DNA of 64,000 bases from CAYYFX01 sp046330135 (GTDB taxonomy: Bacteria; ARS69): contig JAXLTI010000005.1 of NCBI GenBank assembly GCA_046330135.1, positions 248,001 through 312,000 of the forward strand, in the 5' to 3' direction. The position numbers were made by a program, and so were the translations under genes. Below are positions 18,300-28,834 of this stretch, one piece after another. Numbering within the stretch: position 1 is the stretch's first letter; each line of letters opens with the position of its first letter. The notes beneath the pieces are model-generated. The model was not told the DNA's origin and did no database searches. It saw only the letters and a list, made by a program, of their open reading frames with translations.

Positions 18300-20153
18300 C
18301 TACTGGGCAGACCCGCTGCGGGCCTTCTTCGAGACCTCGAGGACGGACTTCCCCGTCGTGTGGCCCGGGTTGATCGCCAGGCAGCGCTCCGCCGCCTGCC
18401 CCGCGTGCACCACGTCGTTCAGCCCGAGGTACGCCTGGCCCAGCAGCGCCCACCCGTCGGCATTCCCGGCATCGAGGGCCGTGGCCTGTTTCAGGGCGTT
18501 CACCGCCTCACCGTAGCTCTTCTTCTGGATTTGGCACAGACCGAGACCGCGGTACGCCCGGGCGTCCGCGTCGTTGATCTCGATGGCTCGCCGGTATTCC
18601 ACGATCGCGGCATCCGTGGAGTCCGCGGTGGCGAGCGCCTGCGCGAGGGTGAGGATCACCTGAGGGTTGTCCGGGGCCTGGGTCCGGGCCTGGCGCAGCG
18701 CCGCGATGCCCTCCACGGGCCGTTTCGCCTGCAGCAGCGCGATTCCCAGGTTCAGGGACGCGGCCGAGAAGGTGGGGGGGGCGAGCTGGCTCGCCCGGGT
18801 CAGCGCGGTCACCGCGTCGTCGGGGCGGTTCAGCCGCATCTCGGTCAGCCCGAGGATGAAGTACGCCTCCACCGACGTGGAGTCCTTGGCGACGGCGGTC
18901 TTCAGGTGCGCTTCCGCGTCGCCCCACTGCTGCGCCTCGAAGTCGATCTGGCCCAGACGGACGTGGTCGATCGGCTCCAGGAGGGAAGTGTCCGGGAGGC
19001 TGGCGTAGAGCTGCGAGGCGCGCGCCGGGTCCTTGTCCTGCGCCGAGGCGCGCGCGAAGAGGAGCCGGACATCCGCGCGCGTGGAGTCCATCGCGAAGGC
19101 ACGATTCCCGGCCTCGTGGGCCGCCTTGTACTGGCGGACATCCGGCGCCAGCGCCGCCCGCATGAAGCTCAGGGTGGCGTCGAGGTCCTTCGGGGCGAAC
19201 CTGAGGTAGCGGCCGTACGCCAGGAACGCCTTGTCCCAGACCTTGCCGGCCGTGTACAGGCGACCCATCTCTTGGAACGCGGGCGCGTACGTCGAGTCGA
19301 TCTTGACCGCTTCGGTGTAGCGGCGGAGCGCCTCGTTCGGCTCGTTGATCTTCTCGTAGAGCGAGCCGAGGTGGTGATAGAAGGCGGCGGTGGGGGTGGC
19401 GCCCGGCGCGGCCGCGGCCTGCTCGTACTTCTGGATCGCGAGACCGGGCTCGCCGCGCTTCGAGTAGATGTCCGCGAGGAAGGCCACGTAGTCCGCGTTG
19501 GTGGGATCCACGGTCAGCGCGGCGAGCGCTTCCCTCTCGGCGCCCGCGAGGTCGTCCTGCTCGAAGGCCAGGCGCGCCAGGCCGTAGTGGTACCGGTCCT
19601 CGCCGTCCCCCAGGCCGCGCTTGCTCCGGCCCTCCTTGAGCGCCTCCTTCGCCTCGTCGAACTTCTTCTGGTGGATGGCGAAGAGGGCCTTGGCGTACTG
19701 CGCCTCCCAGCGGTTCTTGTCTTCCTTCAACGCCTGGCCGATCTCCGCCGCCGCGGCGTCGTCCTTGCCGGCGCGCAGCAGGAGCACGCCGCGCTCCGCG
19801 TGCGCCTCGGGGAATGCGCCGCCCTTCTGTTCCGAGATGGCCAGCTGGTACAGCGAGTCCGCGAGGGCGTCGTTTCCCTGACGGACCGCGATCTCGGCCA
19901 GGCCGAAGTGCGCGTGCGGCAGATCGACCTCGTTCTCGACGGCCTCCTGGAAGTGAGCTTGCGCCTCGGAGAACTTCCCGTCGTGCAGCGCGCTGAGCCC
20001 GAGCCGGACGGGATTCTCCTCGTACGAGTACTGTTTCTTGTCCGCGCGCGCGCCCGACGCGAGGAACGTCGCGCCGAGGGCGATCGCGGCGACCAGCGAC
20101 AGGCGCGTCAGACCCTGAAGGGGATGAGGGGCTCGACGGGCGCGCGTCTCCAT
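18300..20153 (-). CDS. Exported TPR-repeat protein
   Basis: A 617-residue protein made of at least twelve TPR units after a signal peptide of about 38 residues ending near SGARA. Recognisable repeat pieces include AEIAVRQGNDALADSLYQLAIS and YFILGLTEMRLNRPDDAVTAL. The start at 20153 gives the signal peptide; the frame runs 65 codons further upstream as Arg/Pro-rich non-coding sequence. In FCB bacteria a TPR protein often accompanies ExbBD-TonB and a PstS-like protein. Periplasmic scaffolding is inferred. Confidence 0.85.
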   Translation of the reverse strand: METRARRAPHPLQGLTRLSLVAAIALGATFLASGARADKKQYSYEENPVRLGLSALHDGKFSEAQAHFQEAVENEVDLPHAHFGLAEIAVRQGNDALADSLYQLAISEQKGGAFPEAHAERGVLLLRAGKDDAAAAEIGQALKEDKNRWEAQYAKALFAIHQKKFDEAKEALKEGRSKRGLGDGEDRYHYGLARLAFEQDDLAGAEREALAALTVDPTNADYVAFLADIYSKRGEPGLAIQKYEQAAAAPGATPTAAFYHHLGSLYEKINEPNEALRRYTEAVKIDSTYAPAFQEMGRLYTAGKVWDKAFLAYGRYLRFAPKDLDATLSFMRAALAPDVRQYKAAHEAGNRAFAMDSTRADVRLLFARASAQDKDPARASQLYASLPDTSLLEPIDHVRLGQIDFEAQQWGDAEAHLKTAVAKDSTSVEAYFILGLTEMRLNRPDDAVTALTRASQLAPPTFSAASLNLGIALLQAKRPVEGIAALRQARTQAPDNPQVILTLAQALATADSTDAAIVEYRRAIEINDADARAYRGLGLCQIQKKSYGEAVNALKQATALDAGNADGWALLGQAYLGLNDVVHAGQAAERCLAINPGHTTGKSVLEVSKKARSGSAQ

Positions 20154-20182
20154 GCTGAGGAGTCTCCTTCTCCGAGGACCGG

Positions 20183-21184
20183 TCACTTGCTCGGGGCGCC
20201 GATGGGCCCCTTCACCGTCTCCATGTGGATGCGGAGCGGGACGTCCCTCGCCGGGACGTAGCCGGAGCGGGAGACGAAGTGCTGACCGCGTCCGCTGGAC
20301 AGGTAGGTGACGAAACCCGAGGCCAGGGCACCGCAACGAGCGTGACATGATACATACAGATAGTGGAACAGTGGATACCCCCCGGCCGCCACGTCTTGCG
20401 AATTTGCCGTGAAGGCCCGGTCGCTGCCGGGCGGACGGAGGCCGACCATCCTCACCCCGCGCTCCTCCAGGCTGTCCGGGAGGGCCAGGGTGCTGGCCAG
20501 CCCGATCGCCGCGGGGTCTTTCGAGACGGCGTCCACGACGTCGGTCTCGGCGGCCAGCCAGCGCAGGGCGGCGGGCGCGTTCTCCGGGATCCCGAGCTGG
20601 GCCACCACCGCGCCCCAGAGGCCCCGGTTGGGCTCCGGCACGTAGAGCCGCTCGGGGTCTCCCGGGGCAGCCGGGCCTCCCGAGAGGATCCTCCGGAGGT
20701 CCTCGACCGCCAAGACCTGGTAGGGGGAAGCGTCACCCGCGATCACCGCGATTCCCGCGAGAGCGACGGGGAAGGTGGACACCGAGTCGTGCCGGGCGCG
20801 GATCAGCCGGGATTCTTCGACGTTCGGCAGACGGCTCAGGAAAGCGACGTCGGTCCGCCCGTTCAGGAGGGCTTCCAGCCCCTGCGCGGTGCCTCCAGCT
20901 CTCGCGTCGAGCTTCACGGCGGGATACTCCGTCTTGAATTCCTCGACGAGCCGGCGAATGAGGTCGGGCGCGATGCTCGTCCCGGCCACGGCCAGCGTCG
21001 AGTCCACCTTTCCGAATTCCGGGACTTGCGGCAGCCTCGATCGCAGGCTCGGCACGACCCGGAAGACCAAGAGCGCCAGCACGATCGCCGCGTAAATCGC
21101 CAGGCGCAGCGCGAAGGTGCTGCGGCCCGGCGACTTGTACCTCCGTGGGTCCGGAGGTCCGAACCGACGAAGCCAGCCTGGCAC
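20183..21184 (-). CDS. PstS-like periplasmic binding protein with membrane anchor
   Basis: A 333-residue protein of the phosphate-binding PstS fold. A membrane segment at about 28-45 (LAIYAAIVLALLVF) is followed by the binding domain with VAGTSIAP, FKTEYPAVKLDARAGGTAQG and DPAAIGLAS. The start is the GTG at 21184, six bases after GGGGAG; an ATG 55 codons upstream lies close to the predicted transcription start. No pst permease genes are nearby. In Bacteroidetes a PstS-like protein is a regular neighbour of ExbBD-TonB-TPR and is probably not a transporter subunit. Phosphate binding is not proven here. Confidence 0.85.
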   Translation of the reverse strand: MPGWLRRFGPPDPRRYKSPGRSTFALRLAIYAAIVLALLVFRVVPSLRSRLPQVPEFGKVDSTLAVAGTSIAPDLIRRLVEEFKTEYPAVKLDARAGGTAQGLEALLNGRTDVAFLSRLPNVEESRLIRARHDSVSTFPVALAGIAVIAGDASPYQVLAVEDLRRILSGGPAAPGDPERLYVPEPNRGLWGAVVAQLGIPENAPAALRWLAAETDVVDAVSKDPAAIGLASTLALPDSLEERGVRMVGLRPPGSDRAFTANSQDVAAGGYPLFHYLYVSCHARCGALASGFVTYLSSGRGQHFVSRSGYVPARDVPLRIHMETVKGPIGAPSK

Positions 21185-21205
21185 GGCGAACTCCCCTGGG
21201 GGGCC

Positions 21206-21268
21206 GAACCCCTTGGCAGGCCACGCAGTATGCCCAAGGAGTTGAATCCCTGCCAGCGGAGAAGGTTC
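21206..21268 (-). promoter_or_regulatory. Structured leader element upstream of the PstS-like gene
   Basis: In the ~140-base leader a perfect 7-bp stem (21214-21220 with 21249-21255) and a 5-bp outer stem (21206-21210 with 21264-21268) enclose a 28-base loop. It ends about 20 bases before the ribosome site. It could be a regulatory RNA for the seven-gene operon. I recognise no known riboswitch in it. Confidence 0.45.
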
Positions 21269-21332
21269 GGGGCGCCTGCAGGCCGCCTCGACGCCCCGTT
21301 CCGCCGCCTTCCGGGAAGCGCCCGGAGAGTCC

Positions 21333-21362
21333 GGAATAGCAGAACGCATCCGGCGATGTCAA
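21333..21362 (-). promoter_or_regulatory. Promoter of the PstS-TPR-STAS-Exb-TonB operon
   Basis: A perfect TTGACA (21357-21362), 18-bp spacer and TATTCC (21333-21338) on the minus strand. Predicted start is near 21326, which supports the downstream GTG start at 21184. Confidence 0.55.
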
Positions 21363-21436
21363 GGCGGAGGCCGCTTCCGGGCGCCTCGTCGGGCGGTCGC
21401 CGCGGGAAGGCGCCCCGAGCGCCGGCCGGTCTGTTC

Positions 21437-21466
21437 TTGGCCGCCCGCGGGCGCCGGCGGTAGCTT
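21437..21466 (+). promoter_or_regulatory. Putative promoter of the S46 peptidase gene
   Basis: TTGGCC at 21437-21442, 18-bp spacer, TAGCTT at 21461-21466. It lies about 45 bases upstream of the start codon. Confidence 0.35.
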
Positions 21467-21510
21467 GGTGCCTCAGCCCGCCCCACGATGCCACCTCCCG
21501 GGAGCGCCGC

Positions 21511-23628
21511 ATGTTCCACCGACGAGCGCGACTCGGCCTCTGCGTCGCCCTGCCGGCCTTCGCGGCGCTCCTTCCGGTCCCGCGCGCCTCGGCGGACGAA
21601 GGCCTGTGGACCCTCGACAACCTGCCGCTCGCCGCGCTCGAGCAGCGCTACGGCTTCCGGCCGACGCGCGAGTGGATCGAGCACGTCCAGAAGGCCTGCG
21701 TGGACTTCGGCGGGGCGTCGGGCTCCTTCGTCTCGGCCAACGGGCTCGTGCTCACGGCGCATCACGTGGCGCTCGGCCAGCTCCAGAAGCTCTCGACCCA
21801 GGGCCGCGACCTCGTCCACGACGGCTTCTACGCGAAGGACGCCGCGGCCGAGCTGCGCTGCCCGGACCTCGAGCTGAGCGTCCTCCTGTCCACCGAGGAC
21901 GTCACCGCCCGGGTCCGGAAGGCCTTCGAGAAGGGCGCGTCCGAGAAGGAGCGCAACGCCCTCCGCAAGGCGGAGATCGCGCGCATCGAGCAGGAGTCCC
22001 TCCGCAGGACGAAGCTGCGCTCCCGCGTCGTCGAGCTGTATCACGGCGGCGAGTACTGGCTGTATCGATCGAAGAAGTACACCGACGTCCGCTTGGTGAT
22101 GGCGCCCGAGGAGCAGATCGCCTTCTACGGCGGAGAGCTCGACAACTTCTCGTACCCGCGGCACGACCTCGACTTCGCGTTCTTCCGCGTCTACGAGAAC
22201 GGCGCTCCCGTGCGCCCGGAGCGTTGGTTCCGCTGGAGCGCGACCGGTCCGAAGGAGGACGAGCTCGTGTTCGTGGCCGGCCATCCCGGAAGCACCGGCC
22301 GCCTGCTCACCGTGGCGCAGCTCGAGTACCTGCGTGACGCGTACCTCCCCGTGCGCGTCCACCAGCAGGAGACGCGCGTGGCGGCGCTGCGCGCGTTCTC
22401 CGCGCAGACGCCGGAGGCCGCGCGCCGCGCGAAGGACCGCATTCGCGGTCTGGACAACAACCTCAAGCGGCAGCGCGCCTTCCTGGCCATCTTGCGCGAG
22501 CCGGCCTTCCTGGAGGCGAAGCGGACCGCGGAAGCGTCGTGGCGCGAGCGAGTGGCGAAGGACCCGCGGGCGGCGGCGGAGGCCGGGGACGCATGGGACC
22601 GCATCGCGGCGGCCGAGCGCGAGCTCACCAGTCGCCAGGGGCCGTGGCTCTACTCCGAGATCTCCGCGTCGCGCCTCGCCACGATCGCGCAGGAGATCGT
22701 CCGCTACGTCGTCGAGATCGAGAAGCCGAACGGTCAGCGCCTCGAGGAGTACCGGGACTCGCGGCTCGAGTCGTTGCGCTTCCGGATGTTCTCGCCCGCG
22801 CCCATCTGGCCCGACGCGGATGCGGTGGCGCTCGCCGCGCAGCTCCGCGACGCCGCGGGCGTCCTCCGCGCGGACGACCCCTTCGTGAAGCTCGCCTTGG
22901 GCGGCCGCCCACCCGAGGACGTGGCCACGTCGCTGCTGCAGGCCACCGCCCTCGGGGATCCCTCGGAGCGCAGGCGCCTCGTGGAAGGCGGGCGGGCGGC
23001 GGTGGACGCGTCGACCGATCCGCTCATCGTCTGGGTGCGCGCGCTCGATCCCGTCCTGCGCGAGCTGCGCGCGTGGAACGAGGACCACGTCGAGAGCGTC
23101 GAGAGCCTGGAGGGCGGCCGCATCGCGCGCGCGCGCTTCGCGCTCGAGGGCCGCTCGGCCTATCCGGACGCCACCGGCACCCTGCGTCTCAGCTACGGGA
23201 GGGTCGCGGGCTACGAGCAGCTCACGACGCTCGTGCCGTGGGAGACCACCTACCTCGGGTTGTTCGACCGCGCGCTGAGCTTCGGCTCTCGCGAGCCCTT
23301 CGAGCTGCCGGCCCGCGTCGCGGCCGCGCGCTCTCGCCTGGACCTCGCCACGCCGCTGAACTTCGTCTCGACGGACGACATCATCGGCGGCAACTCCGGA
23401 AGCCCGATCGTGAGCGCGGACCTCGAGTGCGTGGGGGTCGTGTTCGACGGGAACACGCAGGGCTTCCTCTGGAACTACGCGTACGACGACGCGCAGGCAC
23501 GCTGCGTGTCCGTGCACTCGGCGGGCATTCTCGAAGCGCTGCGGCACATCTACGACATGAGCGCGCTCGCGGACGAGCTCACCGGCGCTTCGCAGAGCGG
23601 CTCGACCGCCACGGCGGTGCGACCGTGA
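21511..23628 (+). CDS. S46-family dipeptidyl-peptidase (DPP7-like)
   Basis: A 705-residue exported serine dipeptidyl-peptidase. The signal peptide ends near ASA at residue 28. The catalytic His is H85 in LTAHHV, the nucleophile is Ser629 in GGNSGSP, and the catalytic Asp is in the DLDFAFF stretch. The residue that sets P1 specificity, 18 after the Ser, is Gly647. In characterised enzymes Gly there means DPP7-type preference for hydrophobic P1 and Arg means DPP11-type preference for Asp/Glu. It probably releases dipeptides in the periplasm. The next gene starts inside its stop codon (GTGA). Confidence 0.93.
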   Translation: MFHRRARLGLCVALPAFAALLPVPRASADEGLWTLDNLPLAALEQRYGFRPTREWIEHVQKACVDFGGASGSFVSANGLVLTAHHVALGQLQKLSTQGRDLVHDGFYAKDAAAELRCPDLELSVLLSTEDVTARVRKAFEKGASEKERNALRKAEIARIEQESLRRTKLRSRVVELYHGGEYWLYRSKKYTDVRLVMAPEEQIAFYGGELDNFSYPRHDLDFAFFRVYENGAPVRPERWFRWSATGPKEDELVFVAGHPGSTGRLLTVAQLEYLRDAYLPVRVHQQETRVAALRAFSAQTPEAARRAKDRIRGLDNNLKRQRAFLAILREPAFLEAKRTAEASWRERVAKDPRAAAEAGDAWDRIAAAERELTSRQGPWLYSEISASRLATIAQEIVRYVVEIEKPNGQRLEEYRDSRLESLRFRMFSPAPIWPDADAVALAAQLRDAAGVLRADDPFVKLALGGRPPEDVATSLLQATALGDPSERRRLVEGGRAAVDASTDPLIVWVRALDPVLRELRAWNEDHVESVESLEGGRIARARFALEGRSAYPDATGTLRLSYGRVAGYEQLTTLVPWETTYLGLFDRALSFGSREPFELPARVAAARSRLDLATPLNFVSTDDIIGGNSGSPIVSADLECVGVVFDGNTQGFLWNYAYDDAQARCVSVHSAGILEALRHIYDMSALADELTGASQSGSTATAVRP

Positions 23629-25050
23629 CCACGTCGACGCGCCCGATGGAGGCGGCGGCCACCGCGTCCGCGCCGGCGCCCGGCCCCGAGGGCGTGTTCC
23701 CCACCGGCGTGGTGCAGCGGCTGATCGGCCGCCCGGCCGTCACCTGGACGGCCGAGGATCTCGTGCGGCTCGTGGACGAGCGCGGTATCCGCCTCGTGAG
23801 CCTCGTCCACGTCGGCGGCGACGGTGCGCTGAAGGTGCTCGACTTCGCGCCGCGGAGCCGGGCGCACCTGCGCGACGTCCTGGACGGCGGCGAGCGCGCC
23901 GACGGCTCGAGCCTCTTCCCGGGCTCCGGCATTCCCGCCGGCCGCTCCGACGTGGTGCTGCGGCCGCGCCTGGCCACCGCGTTCCTCGATCCCTTCTCGC
24001 CGTTGCCGACCCTCGCGCTGCTGTGCGGTCACGAGGACGCGGCCGGCGCGCCGCTGCCGCAGTCGCCGGACACCATCGTTCGCTCCGCGGCGCGACGCCT
24101 CCAGCAGACGTGCGGGGTGGACCTCTGGGCGCTCGGCGAGGTCGAGCTCTTCCTCGGAAGATCTCCCAGGGCGGACGATCTCCCCGGCGCGAGCGATCGC
24201 GGCTACCACGCCACGTCGCCGTTCGCGCTCGGCGAGGCGCTGCGCCGACGGGCGCTCGTGCTGCTCGCGGACATCGGCATCGCGGTCAAGTACGGGCACA
24301 GCGAGGTCGGGCGGATCGAGCCCGCGGAGGCCGGCGAGCTCCTCTGGGAGCAGCACGAGATCGAGCTGGCGCTCGCGCCACTGCCGGAAGCCGCCGACGC
24401 CGTCGTGCTGGCGCGGTGGGTCCTTTCGAACCTCGCCCATCGCGAAGGGATGCGCGTCAGCTTCGAGCCGATGCTCCGGCGCGGCCACGCCGGCACCGGG
24501 CTCCACTTCCATTTCTCGCCCGTCGCGCGCGCCGAGCACGACGTCGTGAGGCGCGTCGACGGCTCCCTGACCGATCCCGCGCGATGGCTCATCGCCGGGC
24601 TCGTGGAGGCGGGCGGCGCGCTGATGGCCTTCGGCAATCGCAGCGCGGACTCCTTCGTGAGGCTGACCCAGGCGAAGGAGGCGCCCAGCGCGATCGTCTG
24701 GGGCGAGGCCGACCGGACCGCGCTCGTCCGGCTGCCCATCGTGGCGCGGACGGAGCACGGGCGCACCGTGGCGCCGCCCACGGTGGAGTTCCGCCTGCCC
24801 GACGGCTCGGCGCACCCGCATCTCCTGCTGGCGGGGGTGGCGCAGGCCATGACGCAAGCGCGCTCGGCCCCGGGCCTCGACGCGATTCTCCAGCGCACGG
24901 CCGCCAGCGGCGGCCCCGTTCAGCCGGGCGGCACCGTCCCGGTGGCGCGCAGCTTCCGCGAGGTGGGGGAGGCGCTCGCCGCCCGTCGCGACACCTTCGC
25001 CGCGGGCGACGTCTTCCCGGCGACGCTTCTCTCGCAGTGGATCGGGAGGC

Positions 25051-25073
<23 letters not shown>
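23625..25073 (+). CDS. Divergent glutamine-synthetase-family enzyme
   Basis: A 482-residue glutamine-synthetase fold protein. Class I motifs are recognisable in altered form: a metal/substrate region with EQHEIEL, the GTGLHFHFS segment, GNRSADSFVRL, and EFRLPDGSAHPHLLLAG, which matches the usual RxPD...NPYLA. It is probably a ligase joining ammonia or an amine to a carboxylate, but true GlnA activity is uncertain. The start GTG overlaps the peptidase stop by four bases. That coupling suggests use of amino acids from released dipeptides. Its 3' end overlaps the OPT gene end by 23 bases. Confidence 0.82.
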
Positions 25074-27345
<2,272 letters not shown>

Positions 27346-27398
27346 GAACGTCCACGCTCCTCGGGGGCGGGCGGGCGGGGTCGGACCCGAATGCGGCG

Positions 27399-27427
27399 AC
27401 GCTAGGAGGGCTGTGCCGGAGTGTCAA
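27399..27427 (-). promoter_or_regulatory. Promoter of the OPT transporter gene
   Basis: A perfect TTGACA (27422-27427), 17-bp spacer and TAGCGT (27399-27404), between the DUF2752 stop and the OPT start. Confidence 0.5.
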
Positions 27428-27431
27428 CGGG

Positions 27432-27845
27432 TCAGGAAGGCAAGGTGCCCCCGAGCAGCCGCACGAGCCACACCGCCACGAGCGCACCGGCGTCGACGAG
27501 GGCCACGAGCGGGATCCAGCGGTCCGGCCGCCGGGGCCGGCCGGACACGATCGTGCCGCCGGCCACCAGCCACGCCACGCCGAGCTGGATCGTCAGCGGC
27601 AGCGCGAGCGGATGCGCGGCGAGGGACCCGGAGGGATCCCTGCGCAAGAGCCGCACGACCGCGCGCGTGATGCCGCACGTGGGGCAGGGCAGCCCGGTCT
27701 CGCGCCGGAAGAGACAGGCCGGGCCGGCCACGCTCGCGCCGCTCGCCAGCGCCCGCGCGGCGAGGACGCAGACGAGGCCCACGAGCGCCCACGCGACGAG
27801 GGCCCCGGCGCGCTGCGCGGGCCGGGGCAGGGGAGTCGCGCTCAC
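27432..27845 (-). CDS. DUF2752 membrane protein
   Basis: A 137-residue inner-membrane protein with four likely membrane segments. The family motif CLFRRETGLPCPTCGITRA holds the conserved CPxCGxTR stretch. The start is a GTG overlapping the stop of the previous gene by four bases. Function of the family is unknown. It is the last gene of a three-gene run with the membrane protein and glycosyltransferase upstream. Confidence 0.85.
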   Translation of the reverse strand: MSATPLPRPAQRAGALVAWALVGLVCVLAARALASGASVAGPACLFRRETGLPCPTCGITRAVVRLLRRDPSGSLAAHPLALPLTIQLGVAWLVAGGTIVSGRPRRPDRWIPLVALVDAGALVAVWLVRLLGGTLPS

Positions 27846-28795
27846 GCCGCGGGGCTCGCGGCGGCGGGCGGGGCCTCCGTCGGAGGAAGCGGCGGCCCGG
27901 CGGGCTCGAACACCGACCACTCGGGACCGAACTGGGCGAGGAAGTCCGGTCCGAGACCCCGCAGCAGGACCTCCACGGGGAGGAGGATGACCGAGCCCAC
28001 GTACGGGATGCCGAGCACGAGGAACCCCACGCAGCACGTCGCCAGTCCGAGGGCCGCGATGCAGGCGGCCACGGCGATGGAGATCGCGAAGTACGCCAGC
28101 CCGAAGAGGAGGAAGGGACCCGGGTGGCGCCGGAAGAGGCCGAGGAAGCGTCCCCACGCGGCGCTCACGCCGAGCTTCTGCGCGACCATGATCGGCACGA
28201 CGAACTGGAACAGGAAGAGCAGCGTGTAGCCGGCGGCCAGGCCGAGGGGGATCATCAGCGCGATCCAGCCGAGGAGGCTCGCGATCGCGAGCATCTTGAA
28301 GTCCGAGTTCGCCACGGCGGCCAGCACGGCCGGAATCATCGGCAGGGACACGGCGATCACCACGAGCGCGCAGACGACGGCGAAGGCGATCCACCAAGCG
28401 AAGAGCCCGTCCGCCTGCGGCCCGAATCGGCGCCACGGCTCCGCGATCGCGGCGCGCTCGTGCACAACGTCGTCGAGGAAGACGAGCTTGCCGCGGCTCG
28501 CGAGACAGAAGAGGACGACCAGCAGGGCTAGGCTCACGGCCGCGACGACGAGCGCGAGCGGTCCCCACACCGGGTGCAACAGGAACGCCGCCGCCCCGCG
28601 GATCACGTGGCCCGCGCCGATGCCCCCTTCCTCCTTCCAGGCGCCCCGTCCTTGGGGGCCGACGTGATCGAGCAGGCCGGAGAGGAACGCCGCGAAGCCG
28701 AGCGTCATCCACGCGTCGAGTCGGAACGGCCGGAACAACATCCGGACCATGCGGTCCCAGGAGCGACGGAACGGGATCGTGAACGAGACGGTCAT
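27842..28795 (-). CDS. Polytopic membrane protein of unknown function
   Basis: A 317-residue protein with about six long hydrophobic segments, for example GPLALVVAAVSLALLVVLFC and LFAWWIAFAVVCALVVIAV. It resembles multi-pass proteins often annotated as DUF4013 or DUF7544, but I cannot fix the family by eye. The C-terminal tail is Pro- and Ala-rich. It lies 39 bases after the glycosyltransferase gene and overlaps the DUF2752 gene. Confidence 0.75.
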   Translation of the reverse strand: MTVSFTIPFRRSWDRMVRMLFRPFRLDAWMTLGFAAFLSGLLDHVGPQGRGAWKEEGGIGAGHVIRGAAAFLLHPVWGPLALVVAAVSLALLVVLFCLASRGKLVFLDDVVHERAAIAEPWRRFGPQADGLFAWWIAFAVVCALVVIAVSLPMIPAVLAAVANSDFKMLAIASLLGWIALMIPLGLAAGYTLLFLFQFVVPIMVAQKLGVSAAWGRFLGLFRRHPGPFLLFGLAYFAISIAVAACIAALGLATCCVGFLVLGIPYVGSVILLPVEVLLRGLGPDFLAQFGPEWSVFEPAGPPLPPTEAPPAAASPAA

Positions 28796-28834
28796 GGGAG
28801 GGGCCTCCGTCTCCAGGGCACGCCGTAGCCGCGG

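Noticed and set aside
18246..20261. Long plus-strand frame opposite the TPR gene
   Set aside because: Low-complexity Arg/Leu/Val composition; the minus strand has clear TPR repeats and a signal peptide.
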